Source: Candidatus Nomurabacteria bacterium GW2011_GWC2_42_20
Lineage (GTDB): Bacteria > Patescibacteriota > Minisyncoccia > Phycocordibacterales > UBA1550
Length of the DNA stretch: 50,815 nt
Assembly (NCBI GenBank): GCA_000998425.1
Contig: LCDG01000004.1
Coordinates: 1 to 50,815 of the forward strand
Direction: 5' to 3'
In this document: positions 14,356 to 23,994 of the stretch, piece by piece
How positions within the stretch are numbered: position 1 is the first letter of the stretch
Layout: each line of letters starts with the position of its first letter
The notes under the pieces: model-generated
Seen by the model: only the letters and a program-made list of their open reading frames with translations
The model's database searches: none
What the model was told of the DNA's origin: nothing
Program-made: the position numbers and the translations under genes

Positions 14356-16380
14356 ATGTATCTCTACGATAAAAATCGCATCACATATTTTGCGGAGACA
14401 GACCGAAGAAACAAGCGCATCCCGTTTGGTATCAAGGCAGACGACCGCACACGTCACATGTATATCATCGGCAAGACGGGTATGGGTAAATCTACGCTCA
14501 TCGAAAACATGGTCGTGCAGGATGTTCGCAATGGCGAAGGTTTTGCATTCATCGACCCACACGGCAAGTCAGCCGCACTTTTACTCGACTATATTCCAGA
14601 GGAGCGAATCAAGGATGTCGTGTATTTTGCGCCATTCGATACGGATAATCCTATTTCATTTAACGTGATGGAGGATGTTGGCCCAGACAAACGTCATCTT
14701 GTGGCAAACGGTCTCATGAGCGCGTTTAAAAAGATTTGGGGGCCCGAGACGTGGTCTGCGCGTATGGAGTACATTCTTATGAATGCTCTCCTAGCTCTTC
14801 TTGAGTATCCAGAATCAACACTACTTGGTGTAAGTAGAATGCTTACCGACAAAGTGTACAGGAAAAAAGTAGTTGATAATGTAAAGGATCCATCAGTAAA
14901 ATCGTATTGGGTTGATGAATTTGCAAAGTATAGCGAGCAGTATGCAAAAGAAGCGGTTCCTGGTATTCAAAACAAACTCGGCCAGTTCACATCAAACCCG
15001 CTCATTAGAAATATTATCGGACAGCCACACTCTAGTTTTGATCTGCGCAAGATGATGGACGAGAGAAAGATTCTCATCGTGAATCTTTCAAAAGGGCAGC
15101 TTGGTGAAGGGAATGCAAACTTGCTAGGAGGTATGATCATCACAAAGATCTACCTTGCGGCAATGTCACGCGCAGACCTGACAGAATCTGAATTAAAAAG
15201 ACTACCAAACTTTTATATGTATGTGGATGAGTTTCAGTCGTTCGCAAACGAGTCATTCGCAGATATTTTGTCTGAGGCACGCAAATACAAACTTGCTCTT
15301 GTGGTAGCACATCAGTATATCAAGCAGATGGATGAGAAGGTCGCTGATGCTGTATTTGGCAACGTTGGAACACAGATAATGTTTCGCGTTGGCGCGCCTG
15401 ACGCAGAGGTTCTTGAAAAAGAATACGCGCCAGTCTTTACCGCTGAGGATATGGTGTCTCTCGGGTTTACACAGATTTATTTAAAGTTAATGATTGACGG
15501 TGTTGCGTCCCATCCATTTTCTGCAGTTACAATAGGTCCTATTGCACCACCCAAAAAATCCCTTCGCGAAGAAGTACTCACTTCATCACGCGCCTCATAC
15601 GGGCATCCACGAGAAAAAATAGAAAAGGCTATTGCAGATTGGTACACTGCCGGCAGCGAGGCTTCTTTATCTGAGCCTGCACCAAATCAGCGTCCAGTTC
15701 GCGAAGTTTCTAGCCGTGTAGCAGAACCACGTCGAGATAGTAGCTCAGTCTCTGAGCGCCCAAGTGCGCGACCAAGCCATCCGATCAAAAAACAAGAGGA
15801 ACATCAAAAGCAAGGTGAGCCAGCACAACGCGCAGAAAAATTAGAAAAACCATTTGCTCAAGCATTCAAAAAGGCGCTATTGCCAGAGCCAGAGAATTTT
15901 GTTGCGCTACCAAAACAATTTAAAAAAGAAATACCCAAAACTGTAAGTCTCTCAACTCTTACACAAGCTAAGACACCTACAATAAATGTAGCTGTTCAGG
16001 CAAAAGGAAAGAGTCCCACTGCAGAAGGTCTAAGCGGTCTCAAGGCAGCTTTGGCGGATGTACTAGAAGAGGAGAAAAAGAAACCATCTCCAACGCCACC
16101 AGTGCAAGCTGTAGTTGCAGAAGCTCCTCCACAACCAGTAGTTATACAAAAAGAGCCTCAATCGGTTCAAGAAAAAAAGAAGCCAGAGGAGTCAATTGTT
16201 CAAGTAAAAAAGGCGGAACAAAAAACTGTCGAAGAAGCCCTTACTGGAGCTGCTTTTCTTGCTGGACTTACTTCTGTTCCAGACATAGAAGACGTGCCAC
16301 CACCAGAGAAAAGTGTTTTACAAAAAGTAAAAGAAGTGCCCGAGGACATACTAATGGCGATACTCCGTGGAGACGATTAG
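14356..16380 (+). CDS. VirD4/TraD-like ATPase with low-complexity C-terminal tail
   Basis: A 674-aa protein of the type IV secretion coupling-protein/TraM-recognition ATPase family. Walker A is GKTGMGKST (residues 39-47), Walker B is NFYMYVDEFQSFANE (about 285-299), followed by VVAHQYIKQM (sensor region) and NVGTQIMFRVG. The motor domain ends near residue 400. The last 270 residues are Pro/Glu/Lys/Gln-rich and probably disordered. No membrane helix is at the N-terminus, unlike classical VirD4. No relaxase or other T4SS gene is nearby, so conjugation is not implied; related CPR genes may serve DNA uptake or pilus functions (inference). The next gene begins 1 base after the stop. Confidence 0.82.
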   Translation: MYLYDKNRITYFAETDRRNKRIPFGIKADDRTRHMYIIGKTGMGKSTLIENMVVQDVRNGEGFAFIDPHGKSAALLLDYIPEERIKDVVYFAPFDTDNPISFNVMEDVGPDKRHLVANGLMSAFKKIWGPETWSARMEYILMNALLALLEYPESTLLGVSRMLTDKVYRKKVVDNVKDPSVKSYWVDEFAKYSEQYAKEAVPGIQNKLGQFTSNPLIRNIIGQPHSSFDLRKMMDERKILIVNLSKGQLGEGNANLLGGMIITKIYLAAMSRADLTESELKRLPNFYMYVDEFQSFANESFADILSEARKYKLALVVAHQYIKQMDEKVADAVFGNVGTQIMFRVGAPDAEVLEKEYAPVFTAEDMVSLGFTQIYLKLMIDGVASHPFSAVTIGPIAPPKKSLREEVLTSSRASYGHPREKIEKAIADWYTAGSEASLSEPAPNQRPVREVSSRVAEPRRDSSSVSERPSARPSHPIKKQEEHQKQGEPAQRAEKLEKPFAQAFKKALLPEPENFVALPKQFKKEIPKTVSLSTLTQAKTPTINVAVQAKGKSPTAEGLSGLKAALADVLEEEKKKPSPTPPVQAVVAEAPPQPVVIQKEPQSVQEKKKPEESIVQVKKAEQKTVEEALTGAAFLAGLTSVPDIEDVPPPEKSVLQKVKEVPEDILMAILRGDD

Positions 16381-16381
16381 T

Positions 16382-17767
16382 ATGAGAATTACAGCAATAA
16401 TTTTTCTTTTTTGTGTTCCATCTTTTGCGTCAGCGCAGGTATTGATCAATGAGATCCAAATATCACCGATAGGAGAGAGGTTTATAGAGCTGTATAATTC
16501 TGGCAATTCAAACATTGATTTGACTGGTTGGTATGTTCAAAGGAAAACCGCCACAGGGAGCAGTTTTGGTTCGCTTGTCACAAGCACTCAACTAAACGGC
16601 AAAACGATCAAAGCAAATAGTTATTTTTTAGTTTCTCGCAATCAGCTTGAAAACTCTGACATAGTTATCGACAATTTAACACTTACCGAATCAAACATCG
16701 TCCGAATAAGAGATTCAAAAGGAGAAGATGTCGACCAAATTGAATGGGCGACTATTGATGAAAGGAAGAGTTACCAAAGGATTTCGAGTGGTGAATGGAC
16801 GGTTGCTGCCCCTACTCCAGGGGCAATCAATGCAACGAGTGGCTCTTCGCAAAACCAAAACACAAATGTAGGTATTTTATTACCATCACCGGTAATTTCT
16901 GCCAATACTACTTTCCCGGTCGAACCGCAAATTTTTGCTGATGCAGGCGCGTCAGCGCGAACAGTATCGTCAGGCGCGCCAATCGTTTTTACTGGTCGAG
17001 CATTTGGCCTCAAAAAAGAGCCGATAGAAAATGCTCGCATGGTTTGGTCTTTTGGTGATGGCGGTCGCGCTGAGGGGGTGAGTGTCGCGCACACCTATTA
17101 TTATCCTGGCGATTATGTCGTTGTTCTTGATGTAGCGTCTGGGTATTATTCTGCATCGGATCGCGCTACTGTACGCGTGTCTGCTCCGTTGGTCACGCTT
17201 AGTGTTGGCGGCGATCAGATACGATCATTTGTTAAACTAGAAAATAGTGGCGTGGACGAGATAGATCTTTCAGATTGGCAAGTCGTAGGTAATGGCAAAA
17301 ATTTTATATTCCCTAAAAACACTATTCTTTCTTCGCGCAAGACGCTCACCCTCGCGTCAGAAGTGACAGGGCTTGCGACACCAGTAGGAAGCGTCGTAGA
17401 GCTTCGCTTCCCAAACGGCTCTAGTGTTTCAGTGAAAGGTGTAGAGAAGAAGGAATTACCAGTTCAAGGAACACCGCCCCAAAAAGTACTAGAGGAATCA
17501 AAAATAAAACCTACAATTCAAATTCAATCAGCGCAAACTGCACCATTGGACCAAAAAGCGACCATTGTTGACGCATTTTCTGACACGCAAACTTCATTAC
17601 CATCACAAAAGGGAGATGGTATGTGGCCGTGGTATATCGGCGCAGCATTTTTAAGCGCCTTTGCATTGCTCGGTATTCGCCTTACAAAAAGTAAAGAGGA
17701 CAATGCTTTTATAGCAGTCGATGATTTTGAAATCATTGAAGAAGTAGAGGACAATGAGCCACGATAA
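16382..17767 (+). CDS. Surface protein with lamin-tail and PKD domains
   Basis: A 461-aa exported protein. A clear signal peptide (MRITAIIFLFCVPSFASA, cleavage near AQ) is followed by a lamin-tail domain (VLINEIQISPIGERFIELYN to about residue 115), a PKD domain (VWSFGDGGRAEGVSVAHTY, PGDYVVVLDVASG), a second lamin-tail-like stretch (SFVKLENSGVDEIDLSDWQV), a low-complexity linker and a C-terminal membrane helix (WPWYIGAAFLSAFALLGIRL) with an acidic tail. It should be held at the cell surface by the last helix. It is translationally tied to the ATPase upstream (1-base gap), a pairing that may link the two functions. Confidence 0.82.
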   Translation: MRITAIIFLFCVPSFASAQVLINEIQISPIGERFIELYNSGNSNIDLTGWYVQRKTATGSSFGSLVTSTQLNGKTIKANSYFLVSRNQLENSDIVIDNLTLTESNIVRIRDSKGEDVDQIEWATIDERKSYQRISSGEWTVAAPTPGAINATSGSSQNQNTNVGILLPSPVISANTTFPVEPQIFADAGASARTVSSGAPIVFTGRAFGLKKEPIENARMVWSFGDGGRAEGVSVAHTYYYPGDYVVVLDVASGYYSASDRATVRVSAPLVTLSVGGDQIRSFVKLENSGVDEIDLSDWQVVGNGKNFIFPKNTILSSRKTLTLASEVTGLATPVGSVVELRFPNGSSVSVKGVEKKELPVQGTPPQKVLEESKIKPTIQIQSAQTAPLDQKATIVDAFSDTQTSLPSQKGDGMWPWYIGAAFLSAFALLGIRLTKSKEDNAFIAVDDFEIIEEVEDNEPR

Positions 17768-17844
17768 AAAGGGCTAGTATTTTTGTTTCAAATGTGGCAC
17801 AATTTCGTTTGGTTTTCTGAACATTCAACAAAAAGGGGATTGTA

Positions 17845-18441
17845 ATGACTACGATAATTAGAAATTGCAGCACAACATCCAAAAGGGTTAAGGTCGTTAT
17901 TGCCTTGATATATAGAATCTCTGACCTGAACACAAAAATTGATGACCTTGAAAACAGTATTAAAAGTAGGTCATTGTGGAATATTTTTTTAGGAACGCCC
18001 CAAAAGCAGTACCTAAAATTTATTCGCAGGATCACAATAGGGTTGCTAATGAAGAGGTTCTTTTGTATACCTCGAGGAGTACTAAAAGGGTGTCCGCATA
18101 TTCTTTTGGATGCCGGGAGTGCTCTTTTCAATGCTGGAAAGTATATGCATTCGCTTCAGTGTTTCAATTGCGTCATTGAAAGCCTTGATCGCGATGACCA
18201 AAACATACGAGTCCTCGCACTCATGGGCCGTCTTGAGTGCAAGATAGTGCTCGATAATGCGCCACTCTGCATCGAGGGGTATGAAGATTATTTGTATATT
18301 ACCAGTGATCTTCATGCCACGAGTCAAAAGGTGCGAGAGGATATACAGGCGCGTCTTGCTCGTGCAAAGCTTCGAATAGGAGTGCTTGAGATAAGAAATG
18401 AGGTAGAGTCCTTTCGAAAAGCATACAATAATACATTTTGA
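17845..18441 (+). CDS. Hypothetical protein, possibly helical-repeat
   Basis: A 198-aa soluble protein that I do not recognise. The N-terminal third has a short coiled-coil-like segment (ISDLNTKIDDLENSIKSR). Residues about 88-180 look like a pair of helical hairpins of TPR type (LLDAGSALFNAGKYMHSLQCFNCVIESL, then VLALMGRLECKIVLD). A leader with AAGGGGA about eight bases before the ATG and a terminator just after the stop mark it as another SD-led single gene. It separates the surface-protein pair from the polysaccharide locus. Confidence 0.6.
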   Translation: MTTIIRNCSTTSKRVKVVIALIYRISDLNTKIDDLENSIKSRSLWNIFLGTPQKQYLKFIRRITIGLLMKRFFCIPRGVLKGCPHILLDAGSALFNAGKYMHSLQCFNCVIESLDRDDQNIRVLALMGRLECKIVLDNAPLCIEGYEDYLYITSDLHATSQKVREDIQARLARAKLRIGVLEIRNEVESFRKAYNNTF

Positions 18442-18456
18442 TTTTTCGTTTTAATC

Positions 18457-18492
18457 AAACCGCAGGTTCCATCACCAGCGGTTTTTTTTGTC
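18457..18492 (+). terminator. Terminator of the 17845 gene
   Basis: AAACCGC (18457-18463) pairs with GCGGTTT (18478-18484), extended by GGT/ACC inside after an A-A mismatch, followed by a T-run. Confidence 0.9.
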
Positions 18493-18514
18493 TCTTTTTT
18501 TACTTAGACGCCAG

Positions 18515-18523
18515 TGTTATACT
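18515..18523 (+). promoter_or_regulatory. Extended -10 promoter of the polysaccharide locus
   Basis: TGTTATACT: TGn plus TATACT (18518-18523), nine bases to the ATG at 18533. It is the first gene of the forward block 18533-29377. Confidence 0.6.
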
Positions 18524-18532
18524 GTCAAAACT

Positions 18533-19408
18533 ATGGCAAATACAGCTAAAAAAACGATCCTAGTGACTGGAGGCGCAGGGTTCATTGGATCAAATCTTAT
18601 TGAACACTTGGTTAAAAACCCAAACAATAAGGTTATATCCCTAGATAACTATTTCACTGGTTCACGCGATAATCATATTCCTGGCGCTACATATATCGAA
18701 GGACACACAAAAGATATTGCGAAGCTAATTACAGAAATTCCGGATATTGTGTATCATCTCGGCGAGTATTCGCGCGTAGAGCAGAGTTTTGCCGACATGC
18801 CTATTGTATGGGAGTCCAACAAAGCTGGCACTTTTGCCGTGCTTGAATTTTGCAGAAAACATAATTGTAAGATCATATATGCAGGGTCAAGCACAAAATT
18901 TGGGGATGGCGGACTTGGGAGAGACCAGAGTCCATATGCGTGGACAAAGGCAAGTAATACTGAGCTTGTGCGTAATTATGGCACATGGTTTGGTCTTCGT
19001 TATGCAATCACATATTTTTACAATGTGTATGGCGCGCGTGAAATATCAACTGGACCATATGCAACACTTATTGCGATATTCAAGAGCAAGTTTAAAAATA
19101 AAGAACCGCTTACTGTTGTGACCCCTGGAACACAGGTACGCAATTTTACGCATGTTGACGACATTGTCAGAGGGCTCATTGCTGTTGGCGAAAAAGGCGA
19201 AGGAGATGATTACGGTCTCGGTGCAGAGGATGGATACAGTATTTTAGATATAGCACAAACATTTGGTGGTGAGATTGTGATGCTTCCAGAAAGAAAGGGT
19301 AATCGCATGGAGTCTTCTATTGATTTGTCGCGTGCCAAGAATGAATTGGGCTGGTGTGCCGAAAAAAAGGTTATTGATCACATAAGGGAATTTGTCGTAT
19401 CTATATAA
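18533..19408 (+). CDS. NAD-dependent sugar-nucleotide epimerase/dehydratase
   Basis: A 291-aa extended short-chain dehydrogenase. Glycine motif TGGAGFIGSNLIEHL at the N-terminus binds NAD; YAWTK is the catalytic Tyr-x3-Lys; SSTKFG and the C-terminal RNFTHVDDIVRGL motif are typical of UDP-glucose 4-epimerase-like enzymes. The exact substrate is not readable. I chose ATG 18533 (MANTAKK) over the longer frame from 18488, because that extension would read through the terminator and promoter. A glycosyltransferase starts 6 bases after the stop. Confidence 0.8.
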   Translation: MANTAKKTILVTGGAGFIGSNLIEHLVKNPNNKVISLDNYFTGSRDNHIPGATYIEGHTKDIAKLITEIPDIVYHLGEYSRVEQSFADMPIVWESNKAGTFAVLEFCRKHNCKIIYAGSSTKFGDGGLGRDQSPYAWTKASNTELVRNYGTWFGLRYAITYFYNVYGAREISTGPYATLIAIFKSKFKNKEPLTVVTPGTQVRNFTHVDDIVRGLIAVGEKGEGDDYGLGAEDGYSILDIAQTFGGEIVMLPERKGNRMESSIDLSRAKNELGWCAEKKVIDHIREFVVSI

Positions 19409-19414
19409 AATTTT

Positions 19415-20632
19415 ATGAAGCGTGTTCTTATTCTTTCTCTCAATTACTACCCACGATTTATTGGTGGAGCAGAGGTTGCTATCAAGGAGATAACTGACCG
19501 CATAGGCTCATCAGACATTGAGTTTCATATGGTGACACTTCGGTTTGATGCATCTCTGCCAAAGGTGGAAAGAGTTGGCAATGTACTTGTACACCGCATC
19601 GGATTTGCTAAAAAATATCCTGACATAGCCGACCTTAAAAGATTTCCGCTTCACTTAAATAAAATACTTTTTCAATTTCTTGCGACGTGTGAGGCCTTGC
19701 ATCTTCATAAAAAGTACCACTATGATTGCATTTGGGCTATGATGGCTCATTCCGCTGGTGTTCCAGCCGCGCTATTTAAAATGTGGAATCCGCAGGTGCC
19801 GTACCTACTCACCCTTCAAGAGGGCGACCCGATTGATCATATAAAGCGTACAATGCGTTTTGTGTACCCGATTTTTGCGCGAGCATTTACACGCGCTGAT
19901 ATAGTGCAAGTCATTTCAACCTTTTTAGGGCGATGGGCACGAGATATGGGTTTTGTTGGACCCCTTGAGGTTGTTCCAAATGCAGTGGATACAAAACATT
20001 TTTCAGATGAATATACAGTAGAACAACTTTTTGCATTGAAGCAAAAACTCGGCAAGAGCTCGGACGATATTTTTCTAATAACAACATCACGCCTCGTCGC
20101 AAAAAATGCTGTCGATGATATTATTCGCGCACTCAAGCTTCTCCCAAAAGAAATAAAGTTTCTTGTTTTGGGTATCGGACCAGATGAAACAATGTTACGC
20201 TCGCTCGCTCGCGATAGTGGTGTTGAAGACCGTGTGAAATTTTTGGGGCAAATATCGCACAACGAAATGCCTGTGTATCTTAAAGTTTCTGATATTTTTA
20301 TTCGACCGTCACTTTCAGAAGGAATGGGAAATTCATTTATAGAAGCGATGGCGGCTGGAGTTCCTATTATAGCAACACAAGAGGGGGGGATCTCTGATTT
20401 TCTATTTGATCCAGAAAAGAACCCCGAGTGTGAGCCAACAGGGCTCGCTGTCCCTGTACGTGACCCAGAGGCAATAGCGCGCCAAGTAAAGCGTCTTGTC
20501 GAGGACCAGGCTCTCCGTGCATATATCGTCGCAAACGCTCAAAAGCTCGCTCGCGAAAAATACGACTGGAACATTATCTCGCGCGACATGAAAGAAAGGG
20601 TGTTTAGTAAATTATTCACAAACAAAAACTAG
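19415..20632 (+). CDS. Glycosyltransferase, GT4-like
   Basis: A 405-aa GT-B fold enzyme. The N-terminal acceptor domain has LSLNYYPRFIGGAEVAIKEI, the glycine-rich loop of GT4 enzymes. The C-terminal donor domain has TTSRLVAKNAVDDIIRALKLL and PSLSEGMGNSFIEAMAAG, the E-x7-E donor site, followed by VPIIATQEGG. It should transfer a sugar from a nucleotide donor to a lipid- or glycan-linked acceptor on the cytoplasmic face. Donor and linkage are unknown. It directly follows an epimerase that could supply its donor. Confidence 0.88.
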   Translation: MKRVLILSLNYYPRFIGGAEVAIKEITDRIGSSDIEFHMVTLRFDASLPKVERVGNVLVHRIGFAKKYPDIADLKRFPLHLNKILFQFLATCEALHLHKKYHYDCIWAMMAHSAGVPAALFKMWNPQVPYLLTLQEGDPIDHIKRTMRFVYPIFARAFTRADIVQVISTFLGRWARDMGFVGPLEVVPNAVDTKHFSDEYTVEQLFALKQKLGKSSDDIFLITTSRLVAKNAVDDIIRALKLLPKEIKFLVLGIGPDETMLRSLARDSGVEDRVKFLGQISHNEMPVYLKVSDIFIRPSLSEGMGNSFIEAMAAGVPIIATQEGGISDFLFDPEKNPECEPTGLAVPVRDPEAIARQVKRLVEDQALRAYIVANAQKLAREKYDWNIISRDMKERVFSKLFTNKN

Positions 20633-20683
20633 TCATTTTCTGAGCTGTACGAATCTTGTTTTTTCATATAGACTAGTATTTAT

Positions 20684-21640
20684 ATGAAAATTCTTGTTAC
20701 TGGTGTCGCTGGGGCTATAGGGTCGCATGTTGCCGAGCATTTTGCAAAACTTGGTCACGAGGTTGTTGGTGTGGACATTCTAACTGATTATTACGATCGC
20801 GCAATCAAGGAAATTAATCTTGCTGATGTTTCAGCAAGTGGTGTAGAGGTGCATCTTGCAGACCTTGTGGTAGACGACATCGATCATTTTATGGATGGAG
20901 TAGACGTTGTTTTTCATTTTGCGGCACAGCCAGGGATTTCTGCAACAACCCCACTAGAGACATATGTGCTGAACAACATCATCGCAACGCATCGCCTTCT
21001 TGAGGCCGCATCAAAAGTTTCAGGACTTAAAGGGTTTGTTCATATCTCAACATCTTCTATTTATGGAGCGCATGCATATGGTGATGAGACAGTAGAAGTA
21101 AAACCAACATCGTACTATGGAGTAACAAAGCTCGCAGCAGAACAGCTAGCGCTTTCGTACTATCGTGAGCGAGGGCTTCCCGTTGTTGCACTTAGACTTT
21201 TTTCTGTATATGGCCCGCGCGAGAGACCAGAAAAGCTTTATCATAAGCTTATCAAGAGCATTTTGGAGGACAAAGACTTTCCGCTTCACGATGGGTCTGA
21301 ACATCATGTGCGGAGTTATACAAATGTTGACGACATCGTCCAAGCTTGTGACCTAGTTGTAAAGAGTCTAGACGCCGCAATTGGTGAGATATTTAATATT
21401 GGTACAGACAAAACAGTTACAACAGGTGATGGAATTAAGATTATTGAACAAATTTTAGGCAAGCCAGCACGTATCGTTGTCACTCCAAAACGTCCAGGAG
21501 ATCAAAAAGAAACTGGAGCGAATATTGGGAAGGCACGTCGTATCCTCGGGTATGATCCAAAAGTTGGAGTACGGGATGGACTAGAGCAGCAAGTAGTGTG
21601 GTACAAGGATAAACTTCATAACAAGCTCCACAAGAACTAG
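20684..21640 (+). CDS. NAD-dependent sugar-nucleotide epimerase
   Basis: A 318-aa extended SDR. NAD motif is TGVAGAIGSHVAEHF (one Gly position has Ala). Catalytic YYGVTKLAAEQ gives Y-x3-K, and STSSIYG lies before it. RSYTNVDDIVQAC and the C-terminal LGYDPKVGVRDGLEQQ match UDP-glucose or UDP-glucuronate 4-epimerase relatives. Substrate uncertain. The next gene starts 22 bases downstream. Confidence 0.82.
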   Translation: MKILVTGVAGAIGSHVAEHFAKLGHEVVGVDILTDYYDRAIKEINLADVSASGVEVHLADLVVDDIDHFMDGVDVVFHFAAQPGISATTPLETYVLNNIIATHRLLEAASKVSGLKGFVHISTSSIYGAHAYGDETVEVKPTSYYGVTKLAAEQLALSYYRERGLPVVALRLFSVYGPRERPEKLYHKLIKSILEDKDFPLHDGSEHHVRSYTNVDDIVQACDLVVKSLDAAIGEIFNIGTDKTVTTGDGIKIIEQILGKPARIVVTPKRPGDQKETGANIGKARRILGYDPKVGVRDGLEQQVVWYKDKLHNKLHKN

Positions 21641-21662
21641 GAGTAATTTCTGAATAGTAATT

Positions 21663-22793
21663 ATGCGCATACTTCTTATCACCGGTATCTTTGAGCCCGA
21701 GATTGGCGGACCAGCTACATACACAGCAACACTCGGGAAGAAACTTGCCACAATGGGGCATACCGTCAAAGTTATTACTTACTCGAATAGGGCACGATTT
21801 GATTTTGATGATAAATATCCGTTTGAATTGCTGCGCGTTGTTCGTCGAGGAAAATTTTCAAATTACCTCAGGTTATTTTTGGTAATTCTTAGAAATATTC
21901 GTAATTTTGATGTCGTATATTCACTTGACTGGGTTTCCGCTGGGCTTCCTCTTTGTTTCACTAGTTTTTTGACCAGGAAGAAATACGGCGTCCGGGTTGG
22001 TGGTGGGTATATATGGGAAAAATATCTCGCGGAAGGACATTTACCTATTACGCTTAGAGACTTTTATGCTAATGGATTACATCGTCGCTATCCTGTGCTT
22101 TTTAGTATTATTAAATGTGTTCTTCGTGGTGCTACATTTGTTGTGTTTAACTCAGAAGTCCAGGCAAATCTTTATAAAGCCTTTTATGGACTAAAAGAGG
22201 GGAGTGTTGGTGTCATCCCAAACCCAACTCCTGATAATTTTGATGTTGACGTTGTCCGCGATGAGTCGCGTGTTGTAAACGAAATTATTTTTGCTGGACG
22301 CTTCGTGAAAGTAAAAAATATTGAGACCTTGGTGAGGGCTTTTGCACTTCTTAAAGATCCTACGTATAAACTCGTGCTGGTTGGAGGAGGTCTCGAGGAA
22401 CAAGCCGTGCGAACCCTCGTCCAAAATCTTGGAATATCAGATCGTGTCGTTTTTGAATCCTCAATGCCACAGAGGGAACTTTTTAAGCGCATAGCACAGT
22501 GTCGTTACGTTGTTCTCCCAAGCTGGACGGACATTTCTCCGAATCAAATCTATGAGTGCCTTGCATTCAATATTCCGTTTCTCTTAACAAAGGAAAACTA
22601 TTTACCCATTTCAAAAGAAGATTTTTTGATGATTGACCCTTTGTCGGTTGATGAGATTGCGGGAAAAATGAACTTACTTTTGAATGAGGATGCGTACAAA
22701 GAGTTTGTAGACAAGTTGAGGCAATTAAAGTTCGTGTATTCTTGGGATAATGCAGCCTCTGACCATTTAGAATTTTTCAAAAAATTGCTATGA
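21663..22793 (+). CDS. Glycosyltransferase, GT4-like
   Basis: A 376-aa GT-B enzyme. TGIFEPEIGGPATYTATLGKKL is the acceptor-side loop. The donor domain has FAGRFVKVKNIETLVRAFALL and LVGGGLEEQAV. The usual E-x7-E donor motif is altered: the region reads PSWTDISPNQIYECLAFNIPFLL, keeping only the second Glu. That could mean a different donor or weaker activity. The next gene overlaps by four bases (ATGA), so the pair is translationally coupled. Confidence 0.82.
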   Translation: MRILLITGIFEPEIGGPATYTATLGKKLATMGHTVKVITYSNRARFDFDDKYPFELLRVVRRGKFSNYLRLFLVILRNIRNFDVVYSLDWVSAGLPLCFTSFLTRKKYGVRVGGGYIWEKYLAEGHLPITLRDFYANGLHRRYPVLFSIIKCVLRGATFVVFNSEVQANLYKAFYGLKEGSVGVIPNPTPDNFDVDVVRDESRVVNEIIFAGRFVKVKNIETLVRAFALLKDPTYKLVLVGGGLEEQAVRTLVQNLGISDRVVFESSMPQRELFKRIAQCRYVVLPSWTDISPNQIYECLAFNIPFLLTKENYLPISKEDFLMIDPLSVDEIAGKMNLLLNEDAYKEFVDKLRQLKFVYSWDNAASDHLEFFKKLL

Positions 22794-23920
22794 AAATTCT
22801 TTCTATAGGATCCGATCGAAAAGTGTTTGAAAAAGGGAGTGCTGTACGCTCACGTTTGCTTGATTATGGGCGCCTTGCTGAAGAGCTTCACGTAATTGTA
22901 TTTGCAAAAAAATCACTCAAGTTACAGGATGAAATTAGTCGCGCTTCAATTGACACTGCGCGACGCGATTCCGCAGAATCGAATATTTTTCTTTATTCGA
23001 CAAATTCACTCGGTAAATTTTTCCACATTCCGCATGCGATTCTTTGCGCGCTAAAGCTAAAGCGTAGTGGGGTACTTGTTGATGTCGTAACTACGCAAGA
23101 CCCATTCGAGGCAGGACTCGCAGGGTATGTCATTGCACGCATATTGAAGGCACGCCTCCATATTCAAATTCACACGGATGTGATGAGTCCTTCTTTTGCG
23201 CACGAGTCAATCCTAAATCGAGCTCGCGTTCTTTTCGCAAAATTTTTAATTCCACACGCAAATGCGATACGTGTCGTGTCGAAACGCATTAAAAATTCAA
23301 TCGAAAAAATTGCGCGAGTAGGAACGCCAATCTCAGTACTTCCAATACTTGTTGAAATAAAAAATTTACAACATACTATTGATCTCAAGAATAAATATCC
23401 ACAGTTCGACAAAATAATTCTTGTTGCCTCGCGTTTATCCAGTGAGAAAAATATAGAAGGCGCAATAGACGCAGTGGAAGCAGTTGTTAAGAAATATCCC
23501 AAAACAGGACTCATTATTGTTGGCAGTGGCTCTGAAGAAGTGAAACTAAAAAAACGAGTCACACAACTCGGCTTAGAAAAAAATGTCATTTTTGAGGGCT
23601 GGAAAGACGACCTATCTGACTATTATAAAACTGCCGATGTTTTTGTTCTCCCGTCATACTATGAGGGTTATGGCATGGTGGTGGTCGAGGCCTTGTCCTT
23701 TGGTTGCCCTGTAGTGATGACAGACGTTGGATGCGCTGGTGACATGGTAAAAGACCGTCAGAATGGCCTCATAGTGCCTGTAGGCGACACAGAAGCTCTC
23801 GCGCATGCTTTGGACCATGTTGTCTCTGGAAAGCTCAAATTTGATGTAAAACCGCCAAAACTACCAACAAAAGAAGAATACCTCACAGAATATAAGAAAT
23901 CCTGGATGACTGCTTTATAA
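22790..23920 (+). CDS. Glycosyltransferase, GT4
   Basis: A 376-aa GT-B enzyme. The N-terminal half has an unusual acceptor loop (IGSDRKVFEKGSAVRSRLLDYG). The C-terminal donor half is canonical: VASRLSSEKNIEGAIDAVEAV, IIVGSGSEEVKLKK and PSYYEGYGMVVVEALSFGCPVV with the E-x7-E pair, then TDVGCAGDMV. It is coupled to the preceding transferase through an ATGA overlap, so both probably build the same repeat unit. Confidence 0.88.
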   Translation: MKILSIGSDRKVFEKGSAVRSRLLDYGRLAEELHVIVFAKKSLKLQDEISRASIDTARRDSAESNIFLYSTNSLGKFFHIPHAILCALKLKRSGVLVDVVTTQDPFEAGLAGYVIARILKARLHIQIHTDVMSPSFAHESILNRARVLFAKFLIPHANAIRVVSKRIKNSIEKIARVGTPISVLPILVEIKNLQHTIDLKNKYPQFDKIILVASRLSSEKNIEGAIDAVEAVVKKYPKTGLIIVGSGSEEVKLKKRVTQLGLEKNVIFEGWKDDLSDYYKTADVFVLPSYYEGYGMVVVEALSFGCPVVMTDVGCAGDMVKDRQNGLIVPVGDTEALAHALDHVVSGKLKFDVKPPKLPTKEEYLTEYKKSWMTAL

Positions 23921-23967
23921 ACAAATTTCGTACCTCATTCGAGGGTTATACCTTGAGAAGCTTTTTG

Positions 23968-23976
23968 TGCTAAAAT
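23968..23976 (+). promoter_or_regulatory. Extended -10 promoter of the 23995 gene
   Basis: TGCTAAAAT (box 23971-23976), 18 bases before the ATG at 23995; the short leader has no SD. The TGTGCTAAAAT string is identical to that before the gene at 11566. Confidence 0.5.
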
Positions 23977-23994
23977 GCCTTAAATAACAGAAAT

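Noticed and set aside
14356-16380. A conjugative or integrative element
   Set aside because: No relaxase, integrase, other type IV secretion genes or flanking repeats were found. A lone VirD4-like ATPase is common in CPR chromosomes.
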